A DNA stretch of 43,651 nt, taken from positions 1 through 43,651 of the forward strand of contig DZDI01000009.1 in NCBI GenBank assembly GCA_022730455.1, read 5' to 3'. This DNA comes from Phycisphaera mikurensis (lineage in GTDB: Bacteria; Planctomycetota; Phycisphaerae; WQYP01). Below are positions 26,954 through 35,773 of this stretch, in pieces (the first letter of the stretch is position 1; each line of letters opens with the position of its first letter). Under the pieces are notes generated by a model. The model was given only the letters and a program-made list of their open reading frames with translations. It searched no databases and was not told where the DNA came from. Both the position numbers and the translations under genes were made by a program.

Positions 26954-28942
26954 GTGACTCGGATTGCCCCTGTAACAGCCGCTCCTCAAGAATCTGACGA
27001 TCGCATCAATGCCTTAGACAATCTGGCAGCCCCTCTGAATAGCGTAACCGCTTCCCCCGAACCGAAACTTGAAGAGAGCATCAATGTGGCCACGCAGTGT
27101 TTGCTGTCAAAACACAACCAAGCGGGCTATTGGGTGGGAGAATTACAGGGCGACAGTATCCTGGAATCTGAATACATCCTGATGAAATTTATTCTTGGGC
27201 AGGAAAATGATGCGTGCCTGCCTTTCATCGCAAACTATCTTCGGTCGATCCAATTACCTGATGGCGGCTGGAGTATGTTTCCCGATGGGAACAGCGACTT
27301 GGCCGGTACCGCTAAAGGCTACTTCGCCTTGAAATTATTGGGAGATTCGCCCGAGGCCCCGCACATGCGGGCGGCCCGGGATGTGGTGCGTCGGCTGGGC
27401 GGAGCGGAGAACTGTAACAGCTTTACCAAATTTTTTTTCGCGGCACTGGGGCAGGTGAGTTACGCAGCTTGTCCCAGCATTCCACCGGAAATCATTCTCA
27501 TTCCTAAATGGATTTACTTTAATCTTTACGCGGTATCGGCTTGGAGCCGAACCATGATTTTGCCGCTGGCGATTGTCAGCGCCTATCGCCCGGTACGGGC
27601 GCTACCAGTGGAATTGGGCATCCGTGAGTTATTCAATGATGAATCCAAGATACGTACCGCGACAGGAAAACTCAAAGGTCTGCCGCGGAGCTGGCGGGAA
27701 ATGTTTTTGCTGCTGGATTTATCGCTTAAGCGTTACCAGAAAACAGCCGTGACGCCGCTGCGTCCGCTGGCAATACGTGAGGCAGAAAAATGGCTCCTGG
27801 AACACATGGATGGGTGCGACGGTCTGGGTGCCATCTTCCCGCCGATGGTTTACATATTGATCGTACTGCGAATTCTGGGCTACGCCGATGACCATCCCGT
27901 GGTGGTTAAAGCGCAGAAGGATCTTAAAGATTTATTTATTCAAGAGGGTGATACCATTCGGATCCAGCCGTGCTGGTCGCCGGTATGGGACACGGGCATT
28001 GCGATGCATGCTTTGGCCGAGGCTGGTGTGACGCACCAGCACCCAGTGGCGCAATCGACAACGCGGTGGCTGCAGGAAAAGGAATGCCGCACCGCAAGCG
28101 ATTGGGCCAAAAATTGCCCGGGAGTTGAGCCTTCTGGTTGGTTTTTTGAATTCAATAATCCCCACTATCCCGATGTGGACGATACCGCCATGGTGACGAT
28201 GGCCCTCAAACGACTTGGTGGGCCGATTGCGGATCAGGCCGTCCGACGAGGTTTTAATTGGTTGCTGGCGATGCAAAATGACGACGGCGGATGGGCTGCA
28301 TTCGATCGCACACGCAACCGTCCGATATTAGAGCACGTTCCGTTTGCCGACCATAACGCCATTCAAGACCCGTCATGTCCGGATATCGCAGGGCGCGTTT
28401 TGGAATGTTTGGGACATATCGGATTAAAAAGCGATCATCCGGCCGTACGCAAAGCTGTGCGATTTCTACAGGAAACGCAGGAACCAGAAGGGTGCTGGTT
28501 CGGACGGTGGGGCGTTAATTATGTCTACGGCACCTGGCAGGTGCTTACGGGCTTACGGGCCGTGGGTGAGCGGATGGATCAGCGATTTGTCCGTCGGGCC
28601 GCCGACTGGCTCCGTTCGTGTCATAAGCCCGATGGCAGTTGGGGCGAATCGTGCCAGACATACGATAATCCGGAACTCAAAGGCCGCGGCCCAAGCACGC
28701 CATCGCAAACCGCCTGGGGTGCCATGGGACTGATGGCCGCCGCCGGCCCGCACGATCCGCACGTTAAAGCAGCCATCCGCTGGCTGATTGAAAACCAGAA
28801 TCCGCAAGGGGATTGGGACGAACCGTGGTTTACCGGCACCGGGTTTCCCCGCGTGTTTTATCTCAAATACCATCTCTATCGCCTTTATTTTCCACTAATG
28901 GCATTGGCACGGTATCGGCGACTCTTGCAATCGGCGCGATAG
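26954..28942 (+). CDS. shc: Squalene-hopene cyclase
   Basis: It cyclises squalene to hopene/hopanol at the inner membrane, giving hopanoids that order membranes as sterols do. The 662-residue protein has the catalytic DxDD motif as D407-V-D-D410 (HYPDVDDTAM). It also has several QW repeats of the terpene cyclase family, for instance QLPDGGWSMF, MQNDDGGWAAFD, CWFGRWGVNYVYGTW and KPDGSWGES. The last parts include the expected QTAWGAMGL and GTGFPRVFYLKYHLYR. The start is a GTG at 26954 with a modest ribosome site. No other hopanoid genes (hpnC-E, hpnH) are in the window. Confidence 0.95.
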   Translation: MTRIAPVTAAPQESDDRINALDNLAAPLNSVTASPEPKLEESINVATQCLLSKHNQAGYWVGELQGDSILESEYILMKFILGQENDACLPFIANYLRSIQLPDGGWSMFPDGNSDLAGTAKGYFALKLLGDSPEAPHMRAARDVVRRLGGAENCNSFTKFFFAALGQVSYAACPSIPPEIILIPKWIYFNLYAVSAWSRTMILPLAIVSAYRPVRALPVELGIRELFNDESKIRTATGKLKGLPRSWREMFLLLDLSLKRYQKTAVTPLRPLAIREAEKWLLEHMDGCDGLGAIFPPMVYILIVLRILGYADDHPVVVKAQKDLKDLFIQEGDTIRIQPCWSPVWDTGIAMHALAEAGVTHQHPVAQSTTRWLQEKECRTASDWAKNCPGVEPSGWFFEFNNPHYPDVDDTAMVTMALKRLGGPIADQAVRRGFNWLLAMQNDDGGWAAFDRTRNRPILEHVPFADHNAIQDPSCPDIAGRVLECLGHIGLKSDHPAVRKAVRFLQETQEPEGCWFGRWGVNYVYGTWQVLTGLRAVGERMDQRFVRRAADWLRSCHKPDGSWGESCQTYDNPELKGRGPSTPSQTAWGAMGLMAAAGPHDPHVKAAIRWLIENQNPQGDWDEPWFTGTGFPRVFYLKYHLYRLYFPLMALARYRRLLQSAR

Positions 28943-28948
28943 ACGGGC

Positions 28949-29404
28949 ATGATCTGGGACGCGAGTGTGGCCGGACACGCGCGGTATTTTAGCAATATGG
29001 GACACGATAATATGCCAACCAAATCGTACCAATATATAAGCTTGGCCATTGCCCTGCTGGGCGTCGGCCTGATTGCCAATGCGGCGGTACAACTCTTTGA
29101 CCACCATGGAGGCTGGGCCAGTCGCACGGTATGGGGGCGTGGCGTAGAGATAGCCCCGTCGCTTGCTGGCCACACGGGCAGCATTCAGGCTTTTCCAGTA
29201 CAGATGGGGCGATCCATATATGGTTTTGTATTGCTTGATCCCAGGCGCCATTCGCTGGCCGTGTATCGGCTCGACGGCGACGTGTCACGATTGCGCCTGC
29301 TGGCCGCCCGCAATTACCGTTATGACCTGCGACTGAAGGATTTCAATAATTCTTCACCCACGCCGGTGCAGGTGAAAAAGTTGCTGGGCATGGTGAGCCA
29401 TTGA
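28949..29404 (+). CDS. Small membrane-anchored protein of unknown function
   Basis: The frame gives up to 151 residues. The first 20 are doubtful, and an ATG at 29012 (MPTKSYQYISLA) directly before a hydrophobic segment may be the true start. One transmembrane helix or signal (ISLAIALLGVGLIANAAV) is followed by a globular part of about 90 residues, rich in beta strands (SIYGFVLLDPRRHSLAVY), ending in KDFNNSSPTPVQVKKLL. I do not recognise a family. It starts 7 bp after shc and in the same direction, so it is probably co-transcribed with it. Confidence 0.55.
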   Translation: MIWDASVAGHARYFSNMGHDNMPTKSYQYISLAIALLGVGLIANAAVQLFDHHGGWASRTVWGRGVEIAPSLAGHTGSIQAFPVQMGRSIYGFVLLDPRRHSLAVYRLDGDVSRLRLLAARNYRYDLRLKDFNNSSPTPVQVKKLLGMVSH

Positions 29405-30121
29405 CGATTTCCGAACGCACGCGGCGGAAGCTTGAGCCGGTTCGCAAGAAGCGCATTTATTGCTTCAGTCGGAAATGGAGAAACGGGCTTTTGGCATAAG
29501 GGATAAGATGGTGCCGCGTGGGACCTGCGCAGCTGGCGACGCGTCGGTGCAGTGAAGGTAGGAGATGCCACGAAATCACCCCAGCCATCGGCATCATTGT
29601 TGGATGCCGATTCATAATGCATCATCCAAAAAACCGAGGCCCGTAGTCCCCATGGACATCGAGGCCGTTAATTTTTGGTCGGGCTGAAACAGTGCAGGGG
29701 CCCGTTCCTGCGTCCCATGCCGCAGGCCGGTTTCCCGGCTCAAGCCTCAAAGATGAGGCGCCGTGGCGTCTCGCGACGATAGGCAACGCGCAGCGAAGGC
29801 GTGCTATGAATCAATATTTTGGCGGTTGCACCGTGGCTGCGTTTACGTCCACCAAAAAGGTTGTTGGCATTCACTCAGTTATATATGGATCGCCAATACG
29901 ACCACGATTCGATCAGCCGGTTCCTGGAACGAGGAAATAACGAGATACTCGGTGCCCTGTGTGCGGCTGGCGTAGTGTCTGAAGCAGATTGCATCTTATC
30001 CAAAGCCTTCCTCGCAGGGTGCATCTTCACCATAATGGTTTCCACTTTCGCCGTCCATTTAAAGGCCTTGGGCTGGGCGTTGTGGGCGGCAACATATCGT
30101 TAATCGCCGTGATTAACTGCT
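29405..30121. other. Gene-poor 717-bp region
   Basis: Several short frames exist on both strands (up to about 100 residues). None has a good ribosome site, a recognisable motif or consistent codon use, so none is called. The longest forward one, 29819-30103, ends in a hydrophobic stretch and could be a decayed or novel small protein. The notable content is a row of small hairpins at 29694-29778, listed separately. Confidence 0.4.
29694..29778. ncRNA. Row of four short hairpins, candidate structured RNA
   Basis: Within 85 nt four perfect stems follow each other: GCAGG/CCTGC (29694-29711, loop 8), GCCGG-TTTC-CCGGC (29726-29739), GCCTCA-AAGA-TGAGGC (29744-29759) and CGTC-TCGC-GACG (29767-29778). 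Three have tetraloops. The strand is undetermined because all stems are symmetrical. No known family is recognised, and GC-rich chance pairing cannot be excluded. Confidence 0.3.
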
Positions 30122-30736
30122 CTAGTGCTCTGTCGGTGATAGCCCGGCACCGGTTTTTCCTGCGCGGGCTTTGTGAAACGTGAGGCCAAAGTGGTAAGGC
30201 GGCAGGTCAATCTGTTCTGGACCGAAGGGTATAAAATCCAAGTCCATGGCCCACGCGCGGCACTGCTGTGGTCGTGGCCGAATATTCATGTTCGGTCCAC
30301 GCGGCGTCGTGGGATCGTAGTTCCAATGCATCACGGCCAGTGTACCGCCGGGCGTCAGTATCCGTTGCGCCTCCTTCAGCAGCACATCTGGCTGCTCGCA
30401 ATGCAGAATGTTGAAGAGCATCACGTAGTCGATGCTGGCGGCGGGGAGACCCGTGCCGTTGGCTATAAAATCTCGCCGCATGGTGTGCACATTGGTCAGA
30501 CCATTGATCTTAGCCTTCCGGGCGGTTGCCTCCACCATGTCGGCTTCAATGTCGAAGGCAAAGACCGTGCCGCAAATAGCACGCGCGGCAGGGATGGTGA
30601 ACGTACCGTAGCCACAGCCGACATCCACAACATCACCGCATGTGCCGGTCAGGTTCAGTTTCACCAGCGTCTCGGCTGGCGCAAAAAAGCCGGACCACAT
30701 CAATTCATCCGGCATGCCACTTTCGCGTGTCTTCAT
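30122..30736 (-). CDS. Class I SAM-dependent methyltransferase (small)
   Basis: A 204-residue protein with motif I VVDVGCGYGTFTIPAA at about residue 37, the strand-2 acidic residue in VFAFDIEADMVEA, motif II/III IDYVMLFNILHCEQP and post-motif ILTPGGTLAVMHWN. The C-terminal part contains QIDLPPYHFGLTF. These define a UbiE/Methyltransf_11-like fold; the substrate is unknown. It stands alone, divergent from the iron-transport locus, and copy 4 of the dispersed repeat lies in the gap between them. Confidence 0.8.
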   Translation of the reverse strand: MKTRESGMPDELMWSGFFAPAETLVKLNLTGTCGDVVDVGCGYGTFTIPAARAICGTVFAFDIEADMVEATARKAKINGLTNVHTMRRDFIANGTGLPAASIDYVMLFNILHCEQPDVLLKEAQRILTPGGTLAVMHWNYDPTTPRGPNMNIRPRPQQCRAWAMDLDFIPFGPEQIDLPPYHFGLTFHKARAGKTGAGLSPTEH

Positions 30737-30874
30737 TATGGTGCCATGATAGCCGTTTTTCTACCTTGGGACTGTACTGCGTCTGCCAATTCCCGCTCAG
30801 TCCATGCATTTTAACGTTTTTAGTTGGCGTGGTGAAGACTCGCACAGTTGGAAGACCCTGCTGACGCTGCGCCC

Positions 30875-30967
30875 GGAGTCTGTCCAAGTAATAGCACGGC
30901 TGCGATGTGCCGGAAACGCCCCGGATGCAAGGCGTCGGGCCGACGGCGACTCTGGTGAGGCCGAGAA
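30875..30967 (+). repeat. Dispersed repeat, copy 4: extended arm plus internal module
   Basis: The core (30875-30897) is followed by GGCTGCGATGTGCCGGAAACGC, completing the 45-nt arm. Next, at 30921-30958, comes the same module as in copy 2 (11908-11945), with the near-palindrome CGTCGGGCCGACG and GACTCTGGTGA. Unlike most copies it lies between divergent genes, upstream of the FTR1 permease. Confidence 0.85.
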
Positions 30968-31062
30968 GCGCGAGGCTATCCGGGTAGAATGGGCCAAAAA
31001 ATTCGCAAGAACGATATATGTTGGCCTATTTGACACTGGGTCTCAATTGCGTTACATCTATG

Positions 31063-31099
31063 AGTCATCTAATTGAGAATCTATCTCAATTAGATGACT
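31063..31099. promoter_or_regulatory. Perfect 16-bp palindrome upstream of the iron permease
   Basis: AGTCATCTAATTGAGA and its exact reverse complement are separated by 5 nt (ATCTA). The second arm ends 33 bp before the likely start of the FTR1 gene, just upstream of its ribosome site. The centre, TTGAGAATCTATCTCAA, recalls Fur-type boxes (GAGAAT...ATTCTC) but is not a canonical match. It may be an operator for an iron regulator or an RNA hairpin in the leader. There is no T-run after it, so it is not an obvious terminator. Confidence 0.6.
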
Positions 31100-31132
31100 G
31101 GGGTAGATCGCCCAAACAGGAAGGACATCGCG

Positions 31133-32164
31133 ATGAGTGTGCGTAAAGCGTTGCCAATGGAAGAGAACTTGGAAAGTGGCCTCAAACTTCCTCGCACGGT
31201 TGGTTTCCGCAAGATTTGGAAATTGACGATTGTCTCCATTCTGCTTCTGCTGCTGGGTGTCCTGGTCTGGCAAGGTATTACTTCCAGTGGCAACCCACCG
31301 GATCCAGGAGATACCATATCCAGGCACATCAACCATGTATCCGTGATGATCAACGCTGGAATTCTGGTATTTCGGGAAGGACTCGAGGCCATCTTAGTGC
31401 TCGCGGCGCTTACCTCCAGCCTTGCCCGCACCGACCGCAATTATTGGAAACCCGTGGCCAGTGGTTCGGGTATCGCATTTCTCGCCACGTGCATCACCTA
31501 TTTTGTAGCCGTAGCGATCCTCGCGGACATCAATGCCAACAACAGCGCCGAGATGCTCAATGTACAGGCCGGTACGGGGCTGCTGGCAGTGGTGGTGCTG
31601 ATGATCATCATGAATTGGTTTTTTCATAAAATCTATTGGACCGGATGGATCACCCACCACAATAGGCGCCAGCAAAATATTGTCGGGACCGCCGGCATCA
31701 GCAAATCAGCGTTGTACTGGGGCTTAATAACCATTGGTTTTACGTCGGTTTATCGCGAAGGATTCGAAGTGGTCATCATGCTGCAATCATGGCGACTATT
31801 GGCGGGGCAAAGCGTAGTTCTCGCGGGGGCCGCGATTGGCTTGGCATTGACGATTATGGTCGCGATCATCACCTTTGCCGGACACTACAAATTGCCCTAC
31901 CGAAAAATGCTGATTCTTACCGGTGTGATGATGGCTGTTGTTCTGAATGTGATGGTTGGTGAAAATGTTCAGGAGGCCCAGCAAGCAGGCTGGATCCCCA
32001 CACACCACATTCCCTGCCATTTTCCCGGATGGGTTGAAAACTGGTTCGCCACATTCCCAAACTGGGAAGGGTTGATATTTCAGTTACTGGCGCTGCTGTT
32101 CGTGGTAGGCTCCTATTTTGCCATGCGCTACCTAAAAGTATGGCGCTTCCGGAATTGCGCTTAG
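31133..32164 (+). CDS. FTR1/EfeU-family iron permease
   Basis: A polytopic membrane protein of about 343 residues. Both hallmark motifs of the oxidase-dependent iron transporter family are present: FREGLEAILVLAAL (first REGLE) and YREGFEVVIML (second, REGFE). Their glutamates bind iron on the way through the inner membrane. A soluble N-terminal stretch of about 25 residues precedes the first helix. The start at 31133 has AAGGA about 7 nt upstream; an in-frame ATG at 31094 lies within the palindrome region and is less likely. No EfeO/EfeB partners are adjacent; an OprB-like porin follows instead. Confidence 0.87.
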   Translation: MSVRKALPMEENLESGLKLPRTVGFRKIWKLTIVSILLLLLGVLVWQGITSSGNPPDPGDTISRHINHVSVMINAGILVFREGLEAILVLAALTSSLARTDRNYWKPVASGSGIAFLATCITYFVAVAILADINANNSAEMLNVQAGTGLLAVVVLMIIMNWFFHKIYWTGWITHHNRRQQNIVGTAGISKSALYWGLITIGFTSVYREGFEVVIMLQSWRLLAGQSVVLAGAAIGLALTIMVAIITFAGHYKLPYRKMLILTGVMMAVVLNVMVGENVQEAQQAGWIPTHHIPCHFPGWVENWFATFPNWEGLIFQLLALLFVVGSYFAMRYLKVWRFRNCA

Positions 32165-32256
32165 AAGAACCTCAAAACAGGGCTCCCGCCAACGCAATGG
32201 CATGGCGGTGATCAACAGAAACTATTAAACCTCATATCCCAAAAGGACTTACCAAA

Positions 32257-33573
32257 ATGCCTTCTGACCGATGCGTTGTGGGAACACTTGCAGAGTACTG
32301 CCGGAAGTATGGCGGCAATATCGTCGTGGCAATGTCTATCGCGTTTTTGGCATGCGCCAACGCCGATCGCGCCCATGCCTATTCTCCAGCCAGCACGCCC
32401 ACAATAGGCACCAAAAACCCGAGGCTCATTCGACCGCACACCATATCGATGCCGGATTATTCCGGTTACCTCACCGGCAACTGGTTTGGCCTACGCACAG
32501 CGGCACAGCAGCGAGGAATCAACTTTGGCGGGTCATTGCTCACGGATGGGACATGGAGCCTTTCCGGTGGAGAGCAAACCAGAAATCCAGCCATCCGAAC
32601 GCAACTGACACTGGACGCAAGCCTGAAAACCAGATTCCTGTTCGGTGTTCCTGGTGGAACATTTTACGCATCGTACATGGGGCTCTGGGGCTACAACGGC
32701 AGCACCGCTCCAGTGGGTTCGCTTCAATTGTACGACTCAATTATTAACCCGCGTACCAGTGTTCTTGATGAGCTTTACTACGACCAAAAATTCGGCGCTG
32801 TGGCGGAACTTCGCGCAGGTCTGCAGGATGCGAGCGATTTCTTCGCGCAGCCACCCGATGCGCAGCCATTCATCAGTGACAGCCCCACCGAATTCCCAAC
32901 GCTCATTGACCCGCCGACATTTCCGGATACCGCACCGGGAATCGTCGTGGTTTTCGATCCGCATGCCCCGCTGACGCTTAAATTTGGAGCCTATTATTTT
33001 GACCGCTTCCATCCATCGGTCCTTGACCAGGTTCTCAATACGCTGGAGCCAACGGGCGAGCCCGTGGCGACGGTTCTGATGGCGGAAGGTGATTACAACT
33101 GGCAGTTGCCAGGCCGGTTGCACGGAGTATTTGCCGTCGGCGGAAATTGGCTGGCTGGAAAATTGGTCACGCTACAAAACTCCACCCAGACTGGCGGCGG
33201 CAGTATTTACAGCTATATCGACCAGAGCCTGTGGACCGACGCCGCCAAACAGAGTATCGGAGCCTTCATCACCGCCATGGCCGCAGATCGACGCGTCAGC
33301 ACCATCGACCTTGCCTCTCAAGGCGGACTTGTCGGAACCGGGCTTGTGCCGGGCAGGCCGCACGATGAAGTGGGGCTTGGTTATGAATGGGCGCACATCA
33401 GTGCGCTTGCCGGTCTGCCCAAGCCCTACGAATTGGCCATTGAGGCTTTTTATGCCTTTAATTTTTCCCGTGGCATCAGCATCCAACCCGACCTGCAATA
33501 TTACATTAATACTGGTGGCGGTGCATTTCCAGATGCCATGGCCGCCACGGTGCGCATAAGCATCTCATTTTGA
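32257..33573 (+). CDS. OprB-family outer membrane porin
   Basis: A 438-residue precursor with a signal peptide (cleavage near AHA-YS) and a C-terminal Phe (VRISISF). The start of the mature part, YLTGNWFGLRTAAQQRGINF, matches the LTG.W.G.R..L...G pattern of the carbohydrate-selective porin OprB family. GLQDASDFF and the late strands with DEVGLGYEW also fit. AAGGA lies 9 nt before the ATG. Relatives of this family in cyanobacteria are reported to be iron-uptake porins, and the position 92 bp after an iron permease suggests the same here; a sugar role is the alternative. Confidence 0.78.
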   Translation: MPSDRCVVGTLAEYCRKYGGNIVVAMSIAFLACANADRAHAYSPASTPTIGTKNPRLIRPHTISMPDYSGYLTGNWFGLRTAAQQRGINFGGSLLTDGTWSLSGGEQTRNPAIRTQLTLDASLKTRFLFGVPGGTFYASYMGLWGYNGSTAPVGSLQLYDSIINPRTSVLDELYYDQKFGAVAELRAGLQDASDFFAQPPDAQPFISDSPTEFPTLIDPPTFPDTAPGIVVVFDPHAPLTLKFGAYYFDRFHPSVLDQVLNTLEPTGEPVATVLMAEGDYNWQLPGRLHGVFAVGGNWLAGKLVTLQNSTQTGGGSIYSYIDQSLWTDAAKQSIGAFITAMAADRRVSTIDLASQGGLVGTGLVPGRPHDEVGLGYEWAHISALAGLPKPYELAIEAFYAFNFSRGISIQPDLQYYINTGGGAFPDAMAATVRISISF

Positions 33574-33740
33574 ATTTGCTGGTAATCAGGTAAAGAAGGG
33601 TGCCAAGGCGGGCAGCCGATACAAAGGAACGCTTTGCGCGGTCACTATTCCGGTGAGGGCCGATTTGACTCTTATTCCAAATGCTTCTAACGTACGCCGT
33701 TGGAAATGTTTGCATGATTCAGTTATGGGCGGGTCGTTGC

Positions 33741-34721
33741 GTGAAACGGATTAAAATATGGACAAGCGCGGTGGTTTCAGTTGTTGCGCTGCTGGCTGGC
33801 GTACATTCAGTGCGGGCGAGCAGTTATGAAACACAGTTCGACGCTCTGAATCGGTGGACCGGCAATGAATGGTATCAGAGTTGGAATAGTGTATTTCTAG
33901 AAAACTCCGGCCACGTACGGAATGATTCGGCACCGGCGCAGATTGGTTGGGTCCACGATGGCGGCCGCGTTCGGCTGGCAAACACCGGTCGTTACAGCCC
34001 CACCATAGCGTACAACAGTTTGTGGATGCCGCTGAATACCAACAGCAAACTGCTGCCGCGCCAGTTGGACAGTCAATCCATGTCGTTTGGAACACCACTC
34101 GGGCAGATTGGCAAACTGGGGTTTGGAGTCGCCGTCGGCGCCGGCTACGCCGGTAGCACCCCTTATAATGACCCGAGTTCAATTTACGGCATGGCCTTGA
34201 TTACCACACAATATAAATTTAACCCACGCGACCGACTGCTGGTTTCACTGGACTACAACGGTAATCGCAATTTCATGCCCGATGTGCCTCTTCCATCCGT
34301 GGAATATGCCCATATATCACATCGATTCACATTTATCGCCGGCTTTCCGGAAATTGGCGTGGATTGGCGGCCGATATCGCGGCTGCGACTGATGGTGGAT
34401 TATTACATTTATGATGACGGCACCGCCAAGGCAAGTTATTCGATATTTCCGTGGATGCATGTATATTCCAGTTTTGATGCCTCCAGTTGGTCATTCCATG
34501 TCGACAGCTACCATTCGGATCAGCGGCTGTTTTTTAATATGTCGCGTATTGAGGCGGGCATTAAACTGATCAATTTTTCACACCGGGCCAGTCTGACCGT
34601 GGGTGGTGGGTATGCCTTTAATCAGGCTTTCAGCCAGGGTTTTGACGGGCGCGATGAAAGCCCGGTTGGCCAAATCGCCAATGCGCTCTACGCCCGCCTG
34701 CAATTCAATATTTCATTTTGA
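33741..34721 (+). CDS. Predicted outer membrane beta-barrel protein, unknown family
   Basis: About 326 residues from a GTG at 33741: KRIKIWTSAVVSVVALLAGV is a good signal peptide with cleavage near VRA-SS. An ATG at 33714 would add 9 residues. The mature part has alternating hydrophobic strands rich in Tyr, Trp and Ser, such as LMVDYYIYDDGTAKASY, and ends in LQFNISF with the terminal Phe used by BAM substrates. I recognise no family. Its place 167 bp after the porin in the same direction suggests a link to the iron locus. A repeat copy follows 64 bp after the stop. Confidence 0.6.
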   Translation: MKRIKIWTSAVVSVVALLAGVHSVRASSYETQFDALNRWTGNEWYQSWNSVFLENSGHVRNDSAPAQIGWVHDGGRVRLANTGRYSPTIAYNSLWMPLNTNSKLLPRQLDSQSMSFGTPLGQIGKLGFGVAVGAGYAGSTPYNDPSSIYGMALITTQYKFNPRDRLLVSLDYNGNRNFMPDVPLPSVEYAHISHRFTFIAGFPEIGVDWRPISRLRLMVDYYIYDDGTAKASYSIFPWMHVYSSFDASSWSFHVDSYHSDQRLFFNMSRIEAGIKLINFSHRASLTVGGGYAFNQAFSQGFDGRDESPVGQIANALYARLQFNISF

Positions 34722-34778
34722 TCTCGGCGTGAGGTTGGGGTGCGACATTCAGGCAGCGTGTGCAGAAACCCATGCCAA

Positions 34779-34808
34779 CGCAGCCTTGCTATTACTTGGA
34801 CAGACTCC
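34779..34808 (-). repeat. Dispersed repeat, copy 5: single core
   Basis: Minus-strand core (34808-34786) followed by GGCTGCG. It lies between two convergent genes and touches the stop codon of the HEAT/TPR gene by one base. Only one arm is present, so it cannot form the long hairpin by itself. Confidence 0.85.
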
Positions 34809-35506
34809 TATGCGGCAGGCTTTTGGCGGTGGATCACAGCTTCGACATCTGAGAGCGACTCTCGTACACCGTCCATGTATGGATAAACGGCCAAGGCTCG
34901 GCAATAGGCGGATCGGGCCGCATGAAACAGTCCTTGCTGAGCATAGCAATGCCCCATACCCGCCAAGGCGCCAAAGTGCGGCGGCATCAATGCCACTACT
35001 TGCAGGCAATCATCAATGGCTTCCTGAAATCGGCTTGACAGGTAATACGCAATAGCACGCTGGTTGAGTGCCTCAGAAAAGGCAGGGTCGGCATTGAAGG
35101 CCAAAGAGAATTGATTTATTGCCGTAAGATAATTTTCATGCTCAAGATGTTTTGAACCGCCTTTAAGATGGCCGATGGCCTGGTGCGATCCACTACGGAA
35201 CCAAATACTCCAGAGTGCATTTTCAGCCCGTCGGTGGATATCCGATCGGGGTTTTCGCAGCAGGCATTCAAGTTTGCCTATCGCACTTTTGTCACCGCAG
35301 AAGGCCAAGGCATCAATGGCGAGCGCGGAGACCTCGATATCCCGGGAAGATGCGAATGTGCAGAGTTCCGTCGTCGGCCACTGGTCTGTGATGAGTTCCA
35401 CCGCTGCAGCAAAGCAGCCGCACCGCATCAGAGGCGAAAGCCGCTTGAAAAATTCGATCTCGGGCTGTGAGGCGAAACTGTCTGGTTTTAAGTCCAATTG
35501 ATTCAT
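34808..35506 (-). CDS. HEAT- and TPR-repeat protein
   Basis: Starting at ATG 35506 (MNQLDLKPDSF) the protein has 232 residues. Residues about 15-115 form two or three HEAT-like helical pairs, for instance DIEVSALAIDALAFCGDKSA. Residues about 125-215 form TPR units with typical spacing: NYLTAINQFSLAFNADP, then ALNQRAIAYYLSSRFQEAI, then ALAGMGHCYAQQGLFHAA. Such proteins act as scaffolds; a partner cannot be named. No signal peptide is visible, so it is probably cytosolic. A longer frame extends to 35659 but that N-terminal addition looks non-coding. Confidence 0.65.
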   Translation of the reverse strand: MNQLDLKPDSFASQPEIEFFKRLSPLMRCGCFAAAVELITDQWPTTELCTFASSRDIEVSALAIDALAFCGDKSAIGKLECLLRKPRSDIHRRAENALWSIWFRSGSHQAIGHLKGGSKHLEHENYLTAINQFSLAFNADPAFSEALNQRAIAYYLSSRFQEAIDDCLQVVALMPPHFGALAGMGHCYAQQGLFHAARSAYCRALAVYPYMDGVRESLSDVEAVIHRQKPAA

Positions 35507-35773
35507 CACCCAACATGTCAGAAACCTTAACCACCACCGCGATCGGTCTACGGGTATTGTAGGCGGCCCAAATGCGGTCGGACAAGTATCGTTGTCCAGC
35601 GGGCCAAGCCGAACACTGGCGCTTCGGTGGAGCGAATTATACGGCCAAGGCTGAGCCACAGACTAATGCAGTCGCATGGTCTCGAAGTTGTCGGGTGGTG
35701 CATAGCGGCGTCGGTTGGCGTCAGGAAAACCGCGATTGCCGCCATCTGCTCAATGGCCAGTGAAGACGATGAT

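Noticed and set aside
29320-29625. A 101-codon minus-strand frame
   Set aside because: It overlaps the small protein after shc and has no start signal or family character.
29819-30103. A possible 94-residue protein with a hydrophobic C-terminus
   Set aside because: No ribosome site, no recognised motif, and other frames in the same stretch are open equally long. Left as unassigned.
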